Notes: generated by a model not told the origin, from the letters alone. Counted from the first letter of the stretch, positions 18,334 to 27,004 are shown. The stretch: 64,000 nt of DNA from Georgenia thermotolerans (GCF_009193185.1 NZ_VUKF01000013.1:38962-102961); one strand, 5' to 3'. Numbers and translations: made by a program.

Positions 18334-20183
18334 TGCCGATCGTGTCGATCCCTCGCCTCGAACTTCAGGACTGGCTGCACGGCGTCGCCGAGATCGCGTC
18401 CGCTGTCAACCAGCCGGTATCCCTGCCCGCACTGCTGAACCTGGTGGCTGAGACGGCCTGCCGTCTCATGGGCTTCGACTTCTGCGGTGTGCTGCTGGCC
18501 GATGCCGACCGAAGCGCCCTGCTCATCGAGGGGTCGCACGGCCTCTCGGCGGAGTACATCGCCAACGTCAACGCCCAGCACCCCATCGTGCTGCGCGAGG
18601 GCGAGACGCAGGCGCCGTCGAGCCGAGCTTTTCTGACGCACCGCCCGGTCCAGGTCATCGACACCGGCTCGGACCCCGCCTTCGAACCGTGGGGCCTCGG
18701 CGCGAGGGCGCAGGGCTTCACCTCGATGATTGCCGTCCCCCTGCTGGTGTCCGGTTCGGCATTGGGCACGCTCAACTGCTACACGACCCGGTCGCACGAG
18801 TTCGCCGAGGACGAGGTCGAGCTGCTCACCACGCTGGCGAACCAGGCGGCCGTCGCGATCGCCACGACGCGGATGCGCGCCGCTGAGGCCCGGACCATCG
18901 CCGACCTCCGCGACCTCAATACCTCGCTGGAGGAACAGCACGGCCTCCTGCGCCAGGGCGAGGCGATCCACCAGCGCCTGACCGACGTCGCTCTCCGCGA
19001 GGGTGGCGTGGCCGGGGTCGCCGAGGCGCTTTGCGAGCTGCTGGCACGGCCGGTCCTCGTCGAGGACGCCTCCGGACGGCCGCTCGCCTCCGTCCCCGTT
19101 GACGGGGTGACACTCGACGTCCCGGACGACGAGCAGCAGGACGCCCTGCGGGCGGTCCTGGTCCAGGCCGGCGTGACGGGCGCTCTGGTCGACGTTCCGG
19201 ACTGGCAAGGCGCGGTGACGCCCGGGCCGCGCATGGCCGCGCCGGTGCAGCTCGACGGGGAGGTCGTCGCGAGGATCTGGCTGCCAGGCCGGGTCGCGGA
19301 TCTCGCGCCGCTCGACCACCGCGCGGTCGAGCACGCTGCCACCGTCCTGGCGCTGGAACTGCTGCGGATGCGAACGGCCCTGGAGGTCGAATGGCGCATG
19401 GCCGGGGAACTGGTGACCGACCTGATCACCGCCAATCCGGCCGCCCGGGCCACGCTCGTTCCGCGTGCGGAGCGCATGGGTCACGACCTCGGCCAGCCCC
19501 ATATCGCTCTCGTCGCCCGGGCCGACGCCGACATCGAGGACGTCGTCCCGAGGATCTTGAGCACCGTCCGGGCCGTGGCATCGCCCGTGCGCCCCCGCCC
19601 CCTGGTGGCGCAGACCGGGGCGTACGTCGTTGCGCTGTGGCCAAGAACCGGCAGCACGGGCGCGACAGCCGCCGTCGCGGACAAGATACGCACGGCGTTC
19701 CGGCGGGCCGGCGGCCGCGGCACACTTTCGGTCGCCGTCTCGCCGCTGTGCCGCTCCCTCGAGGAGTACGGCCGCGCCTTCCGGCTGAGCCGCGGGGCGG
19801 TCGAGCTGGCACGGCTTCGCGGCCGCACCGACACGACGGTCACGCTCGCCGACCTCGGACCGCTCGGCCTGTTGCTCCAGCTCGAGCACATCGAGGAGCT
19901 CGTCGCGTTCACCGACCGCGTGCTCGGGCCGCTGCGTACGTACGACGAGAAGCGCGGCACGTCGCTGACCCAGACCCTGGACGCCTATCTGAGGCACAAC
20001 CTCAACACGGCCGAGACCGCGGCTGAGCTCCACGTGCACCCGAACACCGTCGGCCTGCGCGTTCGGCGGGCGGAAGAGCTGCTGCGAATGTCCGTGGCTG
20101 ACACCGACTCCGTCATCCATGTCGGCCTGGCGCTCATGGCGGACCAGGTCGTGCAGATCGCCGGCGCGACGACGTCCGGCTGA
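18318..20183 (+). CDS. GAF-domain PucR-family transcriptional regulator
   Basis: 621 residues. An N-terminal GAF sensor domain spans about residues 20-175 (LLNLVAETACRLMGFDFCGV … GFTSMIAVPLLVSGSALGTLNCYT). A predicted coiled-coil (residues about 185-225), a central region and a C-terminal PucR HTH follow (LTQTLDAYLRHNLNTAETAA, then ELHVHPNTVGLRVRRAEELL). PucR proteins control purine, allantoin and aromatic catabolism; this one is divergent from the Mo-hydroxylase operon and is its likely regulator. Starts at 18318, 18333 or 18342 (all GTG) are possible; GAGGG lies 6 nt before 18318. Its 3' end overlaps the convergent MFS gene by 50 bp. Confidence 0.92.
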   Translation: MGRGTVPIVSIPRLELQDWLHGVAEIASAVNQPVSLPALLNLVAETACRLMGFDFCGVLLADADRSALLIEGSHGLSAEYIANVNAQHPIVLREGETQAPSSRAFLTHRPVQVIDTGSDPAFEPWGLGARAQGFTSMIAVPLLVSGSALGTLNCYTTRSHEFAEDEVELLTTLANQAAVAIATTRMRAAEARTIADLRDLNTSLEEQHGLLRQGEAIHQRLTDVALREGGVAGVAEALCELLARPVLVEDASGRPLASVPVDGVTLDVPDDEQQDALRAVLVQAGVTGALVDVPDWQGAVTPGPRMAAPVQLDGEVVARIWLPGRVADLAPLDHRAVEHAATVLALELLRMRTALEVEWRMAGELVTDLITANPAARATLVPRAERMGHDLGQPHIALVARADADIEDVVPRILSTVRAVASPVRPRPLVAQTGAYVVALWPRTGSTGATAAVADKIRTAFRRAGGRGTLSVAVSPLCRSLEEYGRAFRLSRGAVELARLRGRTDTTVTLADLGPLGLLLQLEHIEELVAFTDRVLGPLRTYDEKRGTSLTQTLDAYLRHNLNTAETAAELHVHPNTVGLRVRRAEELLRMSVADTDSVIHVGLALMADQVVQIAGATTSG

Positions 20184-21348
20184 GCGATCTGGGCAGCGCG
20201 GCGACCGGTACCAGCCAGAGTGCGCCGGTGACGCTCAGTGCGAGGACGCTCTGCCCGCTCTCGATGGCGGCGGCTAGCAGCGGAGTTCCGATGACGACGA
20301 GCGAGTTGGCCATCGCGTTGAGGAGCCCGACCGCCGCGGCGGGCCGGTCGGGCCGCCATCGCTGGGCGGAGGCGAGCACCGCGGCGAAGGGCAGCCCGCT
20401 CGCCACCCCGAGGGTGAGCACGACGGCCACGGCGACCGCGGCGGTCGAGGGGAACGCCAGCGCCACCGTGTCGATGGCACATACCGCGAGCGCAAGCGCG
20501 ACCACCCACCGCATCTGGTGCGGGAACCGCTCGGCGAGGTAGCCGCCCAGCGGCCGACTGACGATGGTCGTCAGCAAGACCAGCGAGGCGATCGCCGAGG
20601 AGGCGCCGGACGGCAGGCCCCAGCGGTCATGAAGGATTACCGCCGCCCAGTTGCCGAGCACCACACCGAGCCCAAGCGTGACGCCATGGACGGCGGCGAG
20701 CCGGTAAAGCTCACCGTCGCCCAGCACTGAGGGGCCGGCAGCGAGTCGGGCCGGGCGCGCCGCGCGGGCCGACGGCGCATCCACCCCCACGGCCACCGCG
20801 ACGATGGCGGCTGCAGCGGTAGCCGCACAGGTCACCCACGCCGCGCTCCACCCGAGGAGCGGCTCGAGCGCCGGGACGACGCCGACGGCCAGCCCACCGG
20901 AACCGATGGCCGCCCCGCCAAACACGCCGAGACCGACCGGCCCGACACCCGCGCGGCGGGCCAGGTCGGCGCCCACCACGAACCCGACCGCGCTCCCGGC
21001 ACCAGCCAGGATCCGGGCACCGAAGGCGACCGCCAGGACCGGCACGACGACAGCAGCCACGTAGGACAGCACGACCACGCCGAGACCGACCAGCGCCGTG
21101 CGGCGAGCGCCGAAACGGTCCACCAGATGACCGGCCGGCAGTTGCATCGCGGCGTAGGGCACGGCGAGCACCGTCGTCAGCAGACCGATGACGACGAGAC
21201 TCGTGTCGTAGCGGGTCGCGAGTGTGCCGGCGCCGGCCCCGGCAGCCGTGAGGCCCCAACCGCCTGCTGCGGCCACCAGACACGCCGGGACGAGCGCTCG
21301 CGAGGTCTGCCCCCGCTGCGCCCGTCCCGGCTCAGTAGAGCGCGACAC
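20134..21348 (-). CDS. MFS transporter
   Basis: 404 residues with about 12 hydrophobic helices. The loop-2/3 motif reads PAGHLVDRFGARRTALVG (G-x3-D-R-x-G-x-R-R), the standard major-facilitator signature. A second-half counterpart is RPLGGYLAERFPHQMRW. It likely imports the aromatic or heterocyclic substrate, or exports an intermediate, of the neighbouring pathway. It is the last gene of a minus-strand unit (monooxygenase, dehydrogenase, cupin, MFS), 9 nt after the cupin gene. Its 3' end overlaps the convergent pucR-type gene by 50 bp. Confidence 0.9.
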   Translation of the reverse strand: MSRSTEPGRAQRGQTSRALVPACLVAAAGGWGLTAAGAGAGTLATRYDTSLVVIGLLTTVLAVPYAAMQLPAGHLVDRFGARRTALVGLGVVVLSYVAAVVVPVLAVAFGARILAGAGSAVGFVVGADLARRAGVGPVGLGVFGGAAIGSGGLAVGVVPALEPLLGWSAAWVTCAATAAAAIVAVAVGVDAPSARAARPARLAAGPSVLGDGELYRLAAVHGVTLGLGVVLGNWAAVILHDRWGLPSGASSAIASLVLLTTIVSRPLGGYLAERFPHQMRWVVALALAVCAIDTVALAFPSTAAVAVAVVLTLGVASGLPFAAVLASAQRWRPDRPAAAVGLLNAMANSLVVIGTPLLAAAIESGQSVLALSVTGALWLVPVAALPRSLSRTSSRRRSARPGPP

Positions 21349-21357
21349 TCCCTGAAG

Positions 21358-21798
21358 TCAGTCGTTTCCGACCGGCAGCGGGGCGTTGTCGCTGTCCAGG
21401 TGCTCGACCGTGGTGAAGACCAGCTCCTCGGTCCCGATGTTCTCGATGTCGTGGAGCAGGTACTCCCCCGGCCCGAAGTGGAAGTGCCGGGTCTCGCCCG
21501 CCTCGTACGCCACCTCGCGGGTCGTCCCGTCGAAGGTGTGCTGACGGCTCTTGCCGGCGGTCACGGCAGTCCAGAAGTAGTCGAGGACGTGGCGGTGAGC
21601 GTGCCAGCGCTCGCCGGGCGCGAGCCGAATCTCCCAAACCCGGACCCGGTCGTTCTCGCTCAGCAGCCGGGAGCCGACGTGGCCGTCGAAGGCCAACAGC
21701 TCAAACTCCACTTTCAACTCGTCGGACCAGCCCTCGAAGTTCTCTCCGACCAGAGATCCGGCGAGCGGGAGGTCGTTGAGGAAGCCTGATGTCGTCAC
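21358..21798 (-). CDS. Cupin-fold protein of unknown function
   Basis: 146 residues. The double-stranded beta-helix pattern is visible as LAPGERWHAHRHVLDYFWTA and EAGETRHFHFGPGEYLLHDI, with histidines placed as metal ligands (HAHRH; HFH). The size and layout resemble small cupins that act as dioxygenases, isomerases or ligand binders in aromatic catabolism, but the activity cannot be assigned. The GTG start overlaps the alcohol dehydrogenase stop by 4 bp, so it is co-translated with the catabolic genes. Confidence 0.8.
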   Translation of the reverse strand: MTTSGFLNDLPLAGSLVGENFEGWSDELKVEFELLAFDGHVGSRLLSENDRVRVWEIRLAPGERWHAHRHVLDYFWTAVTAGKSRQHTFDGTTREVAYEAGETRHFHFGPGEYLLHDIENIGTEELVFTTVEHLDSDNAPLPVGND

Positions 21799-22829
21799 TG
21801 GTTCAGCACCACCTTCAGCGCGTTCGTGTCCGCAGCGTTACGGAAGATCTCGTACCCCTGCTTCATCTCCTGAAGTGGCAGGCGATGGGTGATCAGTGTG
21901 GTCCCGTCGAGCGTGCCGGCCGCGATGGCCTTCATCAGCGTCGGGACGCTGAGCGCCGATGGGATGCCGGTGGTGAGCGTGATCTGCTTCGCCCACAGGC
22001 TCTCGAGGTGCAGCATGGCCGGCTCCTCGTGCACGCCGATGTTGGCGATGCGCCCGCCGGGGCGGACGAGCGCGGCGGCCAGCTCGAACGGGGCCGGGAA
22101 GCCGGCGGCCTCGATGGTGACGTCCGCCCCGAGGCCTCCGGTGAGCTCGTTCACGACCTCGCGCGCCGCTTCTGGGGAGACCGCGTGCGTGGCGCCGAGC
22201 TCCAGCGCCTTCGCCCGCCGGCTCTCGACGAGGTCGACGACGACGACGTTGGCCGGGCTGAAGAGCTGCGCCGTCAGTGTGGCGGAGAGCCCCACGGGGC
22301 CTGCACCGACGATCACGACGGTGTCGCCGGGCCCGACCTCGCCGCGCAGGATCCCGACCTCGTACGCGGTCGGCAGGATGTCGGTGAGGAACAGGACCTG
22401 CTCGTCGTCGAGCTCGTCCGGGATCTTGTACAGCGAGTTCTGGGCGAACGGGATGCGCACGTACTCGGCCTGCAGCCCGTCGACGAGGTGGCCGAGTGCC
22501 CACCCGCCCGAGTTCTGGCACTGTCCGACCATCCCCGCGGTGCAGAAACGGCAGTAGCCGCACCCGCTGACACAGGTGGCGATGACCCGGTCGCCTGGCT
22601 TCACGTTGCTGACGGAAGCCCCGACCTCCTCGACGACGCCGACGCCCTCATGGCCGAGGACCGTTCCCGCGGGTGTGTCCGGCACCCCGCCCTTGATGAT
22701 GTGGGCGTCGGACCCGCAGATCGTCGTCGTCGTGACCCGCATGATGATGTCGGTGTCGTTCTGGATCGTGGGGTCGGGATGCTCCCGCCACTCGATCTGG
22801 CCCGGGGCGTCGTACACGAGTGCCTTCAT
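21795..22829 (-). CDS. Zinc-dependent alcohol dehydrogenase (MDR superfamily)
   Basis: 344 residues. Catalytic zinc ligands are in ICGSDAHIIKG and GHEGVGVVEEVG. The structural-zinc cysteines are in SGCGYCRFCTAGMVGQC. The NAD(P)-binding Rossmann motif is VVIVGAGPVGLSATLTA, near residue 172. It oxidises an alcohol or reduces an aldehyde or ketone; its setting between a ring monooxygenase and a cupin suggests a step in breakdown of the ring-derived intermediate. ATG at 22829 has AAGGAGAG just upstream, 42 nt downstream of the monooxygenase. Confidence 0.93.
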   Translation of the reverse strand: MKALVYDAPGQIEWREHPDPTIQNDTDIIMRVTTTTICGSDAHIIKGGVPDTPAGTVLGHEGVGVVEEVGASVSNVKPGDRVIATCVSGCGYCRFCTAGMVGQCQNSGGWALGHLVDGLQAEYVRIPFAQNSLYKIPDELDDEQVLFLTDILPTAYEVGILRGEVGPGDTVVIVGAGPVGLSATLTAQLFSPANVVVVDLVESRRAKALELGATHAVSPEAAREVVNELTGGLGADVTIEAAGFPAPFELAAALVRPGGRIANIGVHEEPAMLHLESLWAKQITLTTGIPSALSVPTLMKAIAAGTLDGTTLITHRLPLQEMKQGYEIFRNAADTNALKVVLNQ

Positions 22830-22871
22830 TACTCTCCTTCTCCGCGTTCTGGCGTGGCCGGGTTGGTGTGG

Positions 22872-24092
22872 TCAGGCAACCGGTGCGGCCTGGGTGAGGA
22901 TGCCCGGACCGTACAGCCCGAACTGCAGCTCGGGATCTCCAGGGGTCCAGGTGTTCAGGAATTGGGACCGCGCCCCCATCTGGGACACCCGGTCGACGAG
23001 CGCGTTGCCGATCTTCAGACGTGTCGGCTCCCAGACGGCGAGCGCGCCGGCGATGTCCCCCGCGCTTGCCTCGAGGGTCTCGGCCAGGGCCCAGGCGTCG
23101 GCGGCCGCCTTGGCCGTCCCCGCCGCGGCGTGCGGACGGGCTGCGAAGGCGGCATCGCCGATGACGGCCACCCGCCCCGACGCCATGCGCTCGGAACGGA
23201 TGTCGAGGACGGCCTGGATGTAGGGCTCTGCCGTCCGCTGCACCAGCTCCGCGGCCGCGGGTGCGAGCAGGCGCCTTGCGGCCTCCTTCATCTCGGCCAC
23301 GTACCGGTCCTGGACCTGCCCCGGATGCACCGAGACGGGACGCGGGATCCCCTGCTTGTCCAGGAGGATCTCCTCGAGCTCCGGTCCCTCGGGAACGTTG
23401 CGGTACCACACGTAGTTGAGCAGTCGCTCCCCCACGCTCAACGCCTCGTCGGGGCCGGGGATGGGGTACATGCAGATGTGGGTGTCGGGCCCGACCGAGT
23501 AGGCGAGCGCGTCGCCTAGGAGCGCGTGAGTCTCTCGCGAGACCTCTCGCTCCGGCACCGTGCCGCGCCAGCCGATGTAGCCGGAGTAGCTCGCGGCGGA
23601 GTCCGGGCTGAGACGGCGACGTCCGATCGAGGAGATCCCGTCGGCGAAGACGACGAGCTCGGCGCGCTCGGTGCGACCGCTGACGAACCGGACGTCGACG
23701 CCGTCGTCGTCCTGGCTGAAGCCGGCGGCGAACTCGCCCAGGACGTAGCGGTCGGGGTCGAAGTCCTCGAACAGGGCGCGGTAGATGGTGCTCCACGAGC
23801 TGTAACGCCACTCCACGGACTCCTCGTGGAGCACGGCGTTGCCGGCGCCGAGGTAGCGAAGGTGGTTCGTGAACGTGCTGACCTCCTCCGGCTTGCGCCG
23901 GCTGCGCTCGGCGAACCACCTGAGGGTGTCGGGCTGGAGGACGATCCCGCCGCCGCGGCCGGACAGCACCTGCGGGGTGCGCTCGACGACCGTGACGTCG
24001 AAGCCCAGGTCGCGGAGGAGCAGGCCGGCGGTCAGCCCACCGATCGAGCCGCCCACAACCAGAGCCCGGCTGCCCTCGTAGTTGCTTGCCAT
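22872..24092 (-). CDS. FAD-dependent aromatic-ring monooxygenase (2,6-dihydroxypyridine hydroxylase-like)
   Basis: 406 residues. The N-terminal FAD dinucleotide fold reads VGGSIGGLTAGLLLRDLGFD. The second FAD motif reads VAVIGDAAFAARPHAAAGTA followed by KAAADAWALAE. That RPHAAAGTAKAAADA form, in place of the usual PPFAGQGMN, is what I associate with the 2,6-dihydroxypyridine 3-monooxygenase branch; the specific substrate remains an inference. Such an enzyme hydroxylates a ring already hydroxylated by a molybdenum enzyme, which fits the adjacent operon. It is the first gene of the minus-strand unit and divergent from moaA. Confidence 0.9.
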   Translation of the reverse strand: MASNYEGSRALVVGGSIGGLTAGLLLRDLGFDVTVVERTPQVLSGRGGGIVLQPDTLRWFAERSRRKPEEVSTFTNHLRYLGAGNAVLHEESVEWRYSSWSTIYRALFEDFDPDRYVLGEFAAGFSQDDDGVDVRFVSGRTERAELVVFADGISSIGRRRLSPDSAASYSGYIGWRGTVPEREVSRETHALLGDALAYSVGPDTHICMYPIPGPDEALSVGERLLNYVWYRNVPEGPELEEILLDKQGIPRPVSVHPGQVQDRYVAEMKEAARRLLAPAAAELVQRTAEPYIQAVLDIRSERMASGRVAVIGDAAFAARPHAAAGTAKAAADAWALAETLEASAGDIAGALAVWEPTRLKIGNALVDRVSQMGARSQFLNTWTPGDPELQFGLYGPGILTQAAPVA

Positions 24093-24220
24093 GGAGTGCC
24101 TGCGCTTCCTTCTCGTCGGTCCATCTCATCGATCGCCTGTGACCTGGCAATGGGCTCCAAGTATGGAAAGGCGCCCCTGACGCAAGCCATGGCCAACACC
24201 ACAGCAGACTCAAGAAACAG

Positions 24221-24234
24221 TGTGGCGTGCCACA
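24221..24234. promoter_or_regulatory. Palindromic operator candidate, site 3
   Basis: TGTGGCGTGCCACA, a perfect TGTGGC-N2-GCCACA palindrome, about 130 bp upstream of the monooxygenase and 150 bp upstream of moaA in their 290-bp divergent gap. It matches the sites beside the PucR-type gene, so one regulator may control both divergent units. The rest of the gap holds no gene. Confidence 0.6.
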
Positions 24235-24382
24235 GCGCGGGTTCCACGACCATCGGGCAGGCTGGGCGTCTAGAGCCGCTGGCGTCTTGCGCCCGCACGT
24301 CGCTCCTGAGGGCGACTGCGGTGACGAAAGACCGCCGTCCTCCGCGTCGGCGCGGCACGCTCCAGCACGAGGAGACCCTTGC

Positions 24383-25519
24383 ATGGCACTGCCGACCACC
24401 GCGCCGGTCCCCCTGGGTATTCCTCTCGTCCCGCCTCGCGCGGAAAGCGCCACTGTTGCCGGAGGAGGGCGCCCGGCACCGGCGCCCGGTCGCCCAGCTA
24501 CGCGCTCGCTCATCGACCGTTACAGCAGAACGGCACGCGACCTCCGGGTGTCCCTGACGGACCGCTGCAACCTGCGCTGCCAGTACTGCATGCCCGCAGA
24601 GGGCCTCGAGTGGGCACCAACCTCGACGGTGCTCAGCGACGACGAGGTTATCCGCGTCCTGCGCGTCGCGGTCGAACGACTCTGGGTCCGGGAGATCCGC
24701 TTCACCGGCGGCGAGCCCCTGCTGCGCAAGGGACTCGAGCGGATCATCGAGGCAACCTCGGCGCTGCGCACCGATGAGGGGCAACCGCCCGCGACCTCAC
24801 TGACCACCAACGGGCTGGGGCTGGCGCGCCGGGCCCACGGCCTCGCCGAGGCCGGGCTCCGCCGGGTGAACGTCTCTCTCGATTCCGTCGACCGAGCCAC
24901 GTACACCGCGATCACCCGGCGTGACCGGCTCGACGACGTACTCGCCGGCATCGAGGCCGCCGCCGACGCCGGCCTGGCGCCGATCAAGCTCAACGCCGTA
25001 CTCATGCGTGGCCAGAACGAGGACCAGGCCGTCGAGCTGCTCACCTATGCACTCGGCCGTGGCTACGAGTTGCGCTTCATCGAGCAGATGCCGCTGGGCC
25101 CGCACGAGGCATGGAACCGCGAGCAGATGGTCTCCGCAGCGGAGATCCTCTCCCGCCTCCGGGTCCGCTACGACCTGCGGCGCGCGGATGCCACCGAGCG
25201 CGGCTCCGCTCCCGCCGAGCGGTGGCACGTTCTCGACCGCGACGGAAGCCGCCTCGGCGCCGTCGGCATCATCGCGGCGGTCACCGACAACTTCTGTGGC
25301 GCATGCGACCGCACCCGGCTGACGGCCGACGGGCAGGTCCGCACCTGTCTCTTCGCCCGCTCAGAGCACGACCTGCGTACCCCTCTGCGCTCCGGCTCCA
25401 CGGACGAGGAGCTCGCGCAGATCTGGCGTGGCGCCCACTGGGGGAAGCTGGCGGGCCACGGCATCGACGACCCCGGGTTCCTCCAACCAGACCGGCTCAT
25501 GAGCGCTATCGGAGGCTGA
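24383..25519 (+). CDS. moaA: GTP 3',8-cyclase MoaA
   Basis: Radical-SAM enzyme that starts molybdenum-cofactor synthesis by converting GTP to 3',8-cyclo-7,8-dihydro-GTP. 378 residues from the ATG at 24383 (GAGGAG upstream). The SAM cluster motif DRCNLRCQYCMP (CxxxCxxC) is near residue 72, FTGGEPLLR near 115, and the C-terminal cluster FCGACDRTRLTADGQVRTCLF near 315. The C-terminal IGG is the conserved double-glycine tail. An N-terminal extension of about 50 residues precedes the core. Its place beside a Mo-hydroxylase operon suggests a dedicated cofactor supply. moaC and moeA are not in the window. Confidence 0.96.
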   Translation: MALPTTAPVPLGIPLVPPRAESATVAGGGRPAPAPGRPATRSLIDRYSRTARDLRVSLTDRCNLRCQYCMPAEGLEWAPTSTVLSDDEVIRVLRVAVERLWVREIRFTGGEPLLRKGLERIIEATSALRTDEGQPPATSLTTNGLGLARRAHGLAEAGLRRVNVSLDSVDRATYTAITRRDRLDDVLAGIEAAADAGLAPIKLNAVLMRGQNEDQAVELLTYALGRGYELRFIEQMPLGPHEAWNREQMVSAAEILSRLRVRYDLRRADATERGSAPAERWHVLDRDGSRLGAVGIIAAVTDNFCGACDRTRLTADGQVRTCLFARSEHDLRTPLRSGSTDEELAQIWRGAHWGKLAGHGIDDPGFLQPDRLMSAIGG

Positions 25520-25526
25520 TACGACC

Positions 25527-25799
25527 ATCACGAGCACCCAGACCATCACCGTCCATCTGCGGTACTTCGCCGCCGCCGCCGAGGCCGTGGGCCTGCACGA
25601 GGAACGGCTCCTTCTCGCCGCAGGGGCGAACGCACAGAACCTCGCAGCCGCCATCGCGGCCGCTCATCCGGGCGCTCGCCGCGTCCTGGAGATCAGCGCC
25701 TTGCTCGTCGATGGAGTCACGTGCGACGACAGGAGTGCGCCGCTCACCTTTGGCGACGCCGTCCGCGTCGACGTGCTCCCCCCGTTCGCGGGTGGCTGA
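25527..25799 (+). CDS. moaD: Molybdopterin synthase small subunit MoaD, non-canonical start
   Basis: Ubiquitin-like sulfur carrier of about 90 residues. Its C-terminus PPFAGG ends in the Gly-Gly that becomes the thiocarboxylate. The first beta strand (TITVHLRYFAAAAEA) is conserved in MoaD, but no ATG, GTG or TTG lies between an in-frame stop at 25500 and that strand. The frame reads ATC-ACG-AGC at 25527, 11 nt after GGAGG, so ATC initiation or an ATG-to-ATC change is implied. A GTG at 25587 would delete strand 1. It lies between moaA and moaE. Confidence 0.85.
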   Translation: MTSTQTITVHLRYFAAAAEAVGLHEERLLLAAGANAQNLAAAIAAAHPGARRVLEISALLVDGVTCDDRSAPLTFGDAVRVDVLPPFAGG

Positions 25800-25851
25800 C
25801 CGGCCACTCCGCCCCACCACGGAGAAGCCCGATGCTCAGAGGGAGCGAAGC

Positions 25852-26304
25852 ATGACCGTCCCCGCCCGTCTCTCGCCAGCCGCTCACCGCGTGGCGATCG
25901 CCGAAGTTCGCGAAGACGTCGCCGACGCGAGCCTCTGCACGAAGGTCGTTGACGACCCGGCGGCCGGCGCCGTCGTGAGCTTCTCCGGCGTCGTGCGCAA
26001 CCACGACGAGGGCCGCTCGGTGACCGAGATCGAGTACGTCGGCCACCCCGACGCCGCGCGCATCCTCGCCGAGGTCGCCGCCGACATCGCCGCGCGAGCC
26101 GACGTCGACGCCGTCGCAGTCCAGCACCGCGTCGGCACACTCGCCGTCGGCGACGTAGCGCTCGCAGCTGCAGTGTCCGCGGCGCACCGCGCCGAGGCAT
26201 TCGCCGCGTGCGCCGAACTGGTCAATGAGGTGAAGCGTCGCCTGCCGGTCTGGAAGCGCCAGGTCTTCCCTGACGGTAGTCACGAGTGGACTGGCTCCGC
26301 GTAG
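25852..26304 (+). CDS. moaE: Molybdopterin synthase catalytic subunit MoaE
   Basis: 150 residues. It transfers two sulfurs from MoaD to cyclic pyranopterin to make molybdopterin. Family signatures are GAVVSFSGVVRNHDEGRSVT near residue 39, VQHRVGTLAVGDVALAAAVSAAHR and VKRRLPVWKRQVFPDG, with the conserved Lys/Arg cluster (KRRLPVWKR) of the active site. ATG at 25852 follows GAGGGAGCGAAG. It completes the moaA-moaD-moaE set serving the nearby molybdenum hydroxylase. Confidence 0.95.
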   Translation: MTVPARLSPAAHRVAIAEVREDVADASLCTKVVDDPAAGAVVSFSGVVRNHDEGRSVTEIEYVGHPDAARILAEVAADIAARADVDAVAVQHRVGTLAVGDVALAAAVSAAHRAEAFAACAELVNEVKRRLPVWKRQVFPDGSHEWTGSA

Positions 26305-26704
26305 GCGCGCAGTAACCCAGCAATCAGCCCGACCCCACTGCCACCCGCACTATAGAACCTGCTTCTGCGTCGATGCCTTGACGAAGGTACGAGGTCACCG
26401 CCCGGTTGGCGCCGCTCCCCCGACGGGACGGCGTCCACGAAAACGCCGATGAGCGACGAGAGTGCAGCTCGGCTTCGAGGGCGGACAACGACCTGAGATC
26501 GCCGCCGTGCTACCCCACGACGACGCATGCCCGTGTGTCGCAAGGTCGAAAGACAACGTCGTCACACCTACGCCGCAAGCACGAAGAAGCACCCATTCAA
26601 CCCTGCCGCGCTCCTCGCCCGGAGAGCAGGCCAAAGCATCGCGGCGCAGAGTCGCCGATGCCGCCGTGCACGATGCGGCTTTTCCCCTGAGTGGGCGGGC
26701 ACAC
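26305..26704. other. Intergenic stretch without a supported gene
   Basis: About 400 bp after moaE. No frame shows a family signature or convincing start, and no terminator is obvious. It borders the second attachment-like repeat. Confidence 0.5.
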
Positions 26705-26856
26705 GTTGCGGTGGGCAGACTTGAACCACCGTGGAGCCGGTCCCGGCAAATTGCGAACGAATTCGGGATAAACAACTGGCCGCTGCCTGCGTTCTCGCAG
26801 GCAGCGGCCATTCGGTGGAGCTAGAGGGACTCGAACCCTCGACCTTCTCCCGGCGG
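26705..26856 (-). repeat. tRNA/tmRNA 3'-end fragment with terminator, attachment-like copy 2
   Basis: The core 26816-26856 reads on the minus strand as GGGAGAAGGTC, a T-arm GAGGGTTCGAGTCCCTC and TAGCTCCACC. It is identical over 41 bp to copy 3 at 63001-63041. Similarity to copy 3 continues about 110 bp leftward through the hairpin and a CGAACGAATTCGG region. To the right the two diverge at once after CGGCGG. No plausible 5' half of a tRNA follows, so this is a fragment. Confidence 0.75.
26777..26810 (-). terminator. Terminator hairpin of attachment-like copy 2
   Basis: A perfect 15-bp inverted repeat TGGCCGCTGCCTGCG / CGCAGGCAGCGGCCA with a TTCT loop, immediately 3' of the RNA fragment on the minus strand and followed there by GTTGTTT. 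It has the form of an RNA-gene terminator. Confidence 0.65.
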
Positions 26857-27004
26857 AAGATCTCCCGACCTACCCAGCTAAGACGGCTGACTGTTTGTCA
26901 CAGGAGCCCGAAAAACCGCAAATTTCGCGGATCTCCGGCCCTCGAGACGAGTTTCGCAGACCTTCCCGATCACGCGCAATCGCACCCGAACGTGGCTGCT
27001 GAAC

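Noticed and set aside
18297..20120. 607-codon minus-strand frame
   Set aside because: Antisense to the PucR-type gene, whose GAF and HTH domains are clear.
24093..24382. Moco riboswitch upstream of moaA
   Set aside because: The position is right, but I cannot trace the conserved Moco-motif helices; only a protein-type palindrome is evident.
26816..26890. Intact tRNA gene at the second repeat
   Set aside because: T-arm and acceptor strand are good, but the upstream sequence gives no matching 5' acceptor, D-arm or 7-nt anticodon loop.
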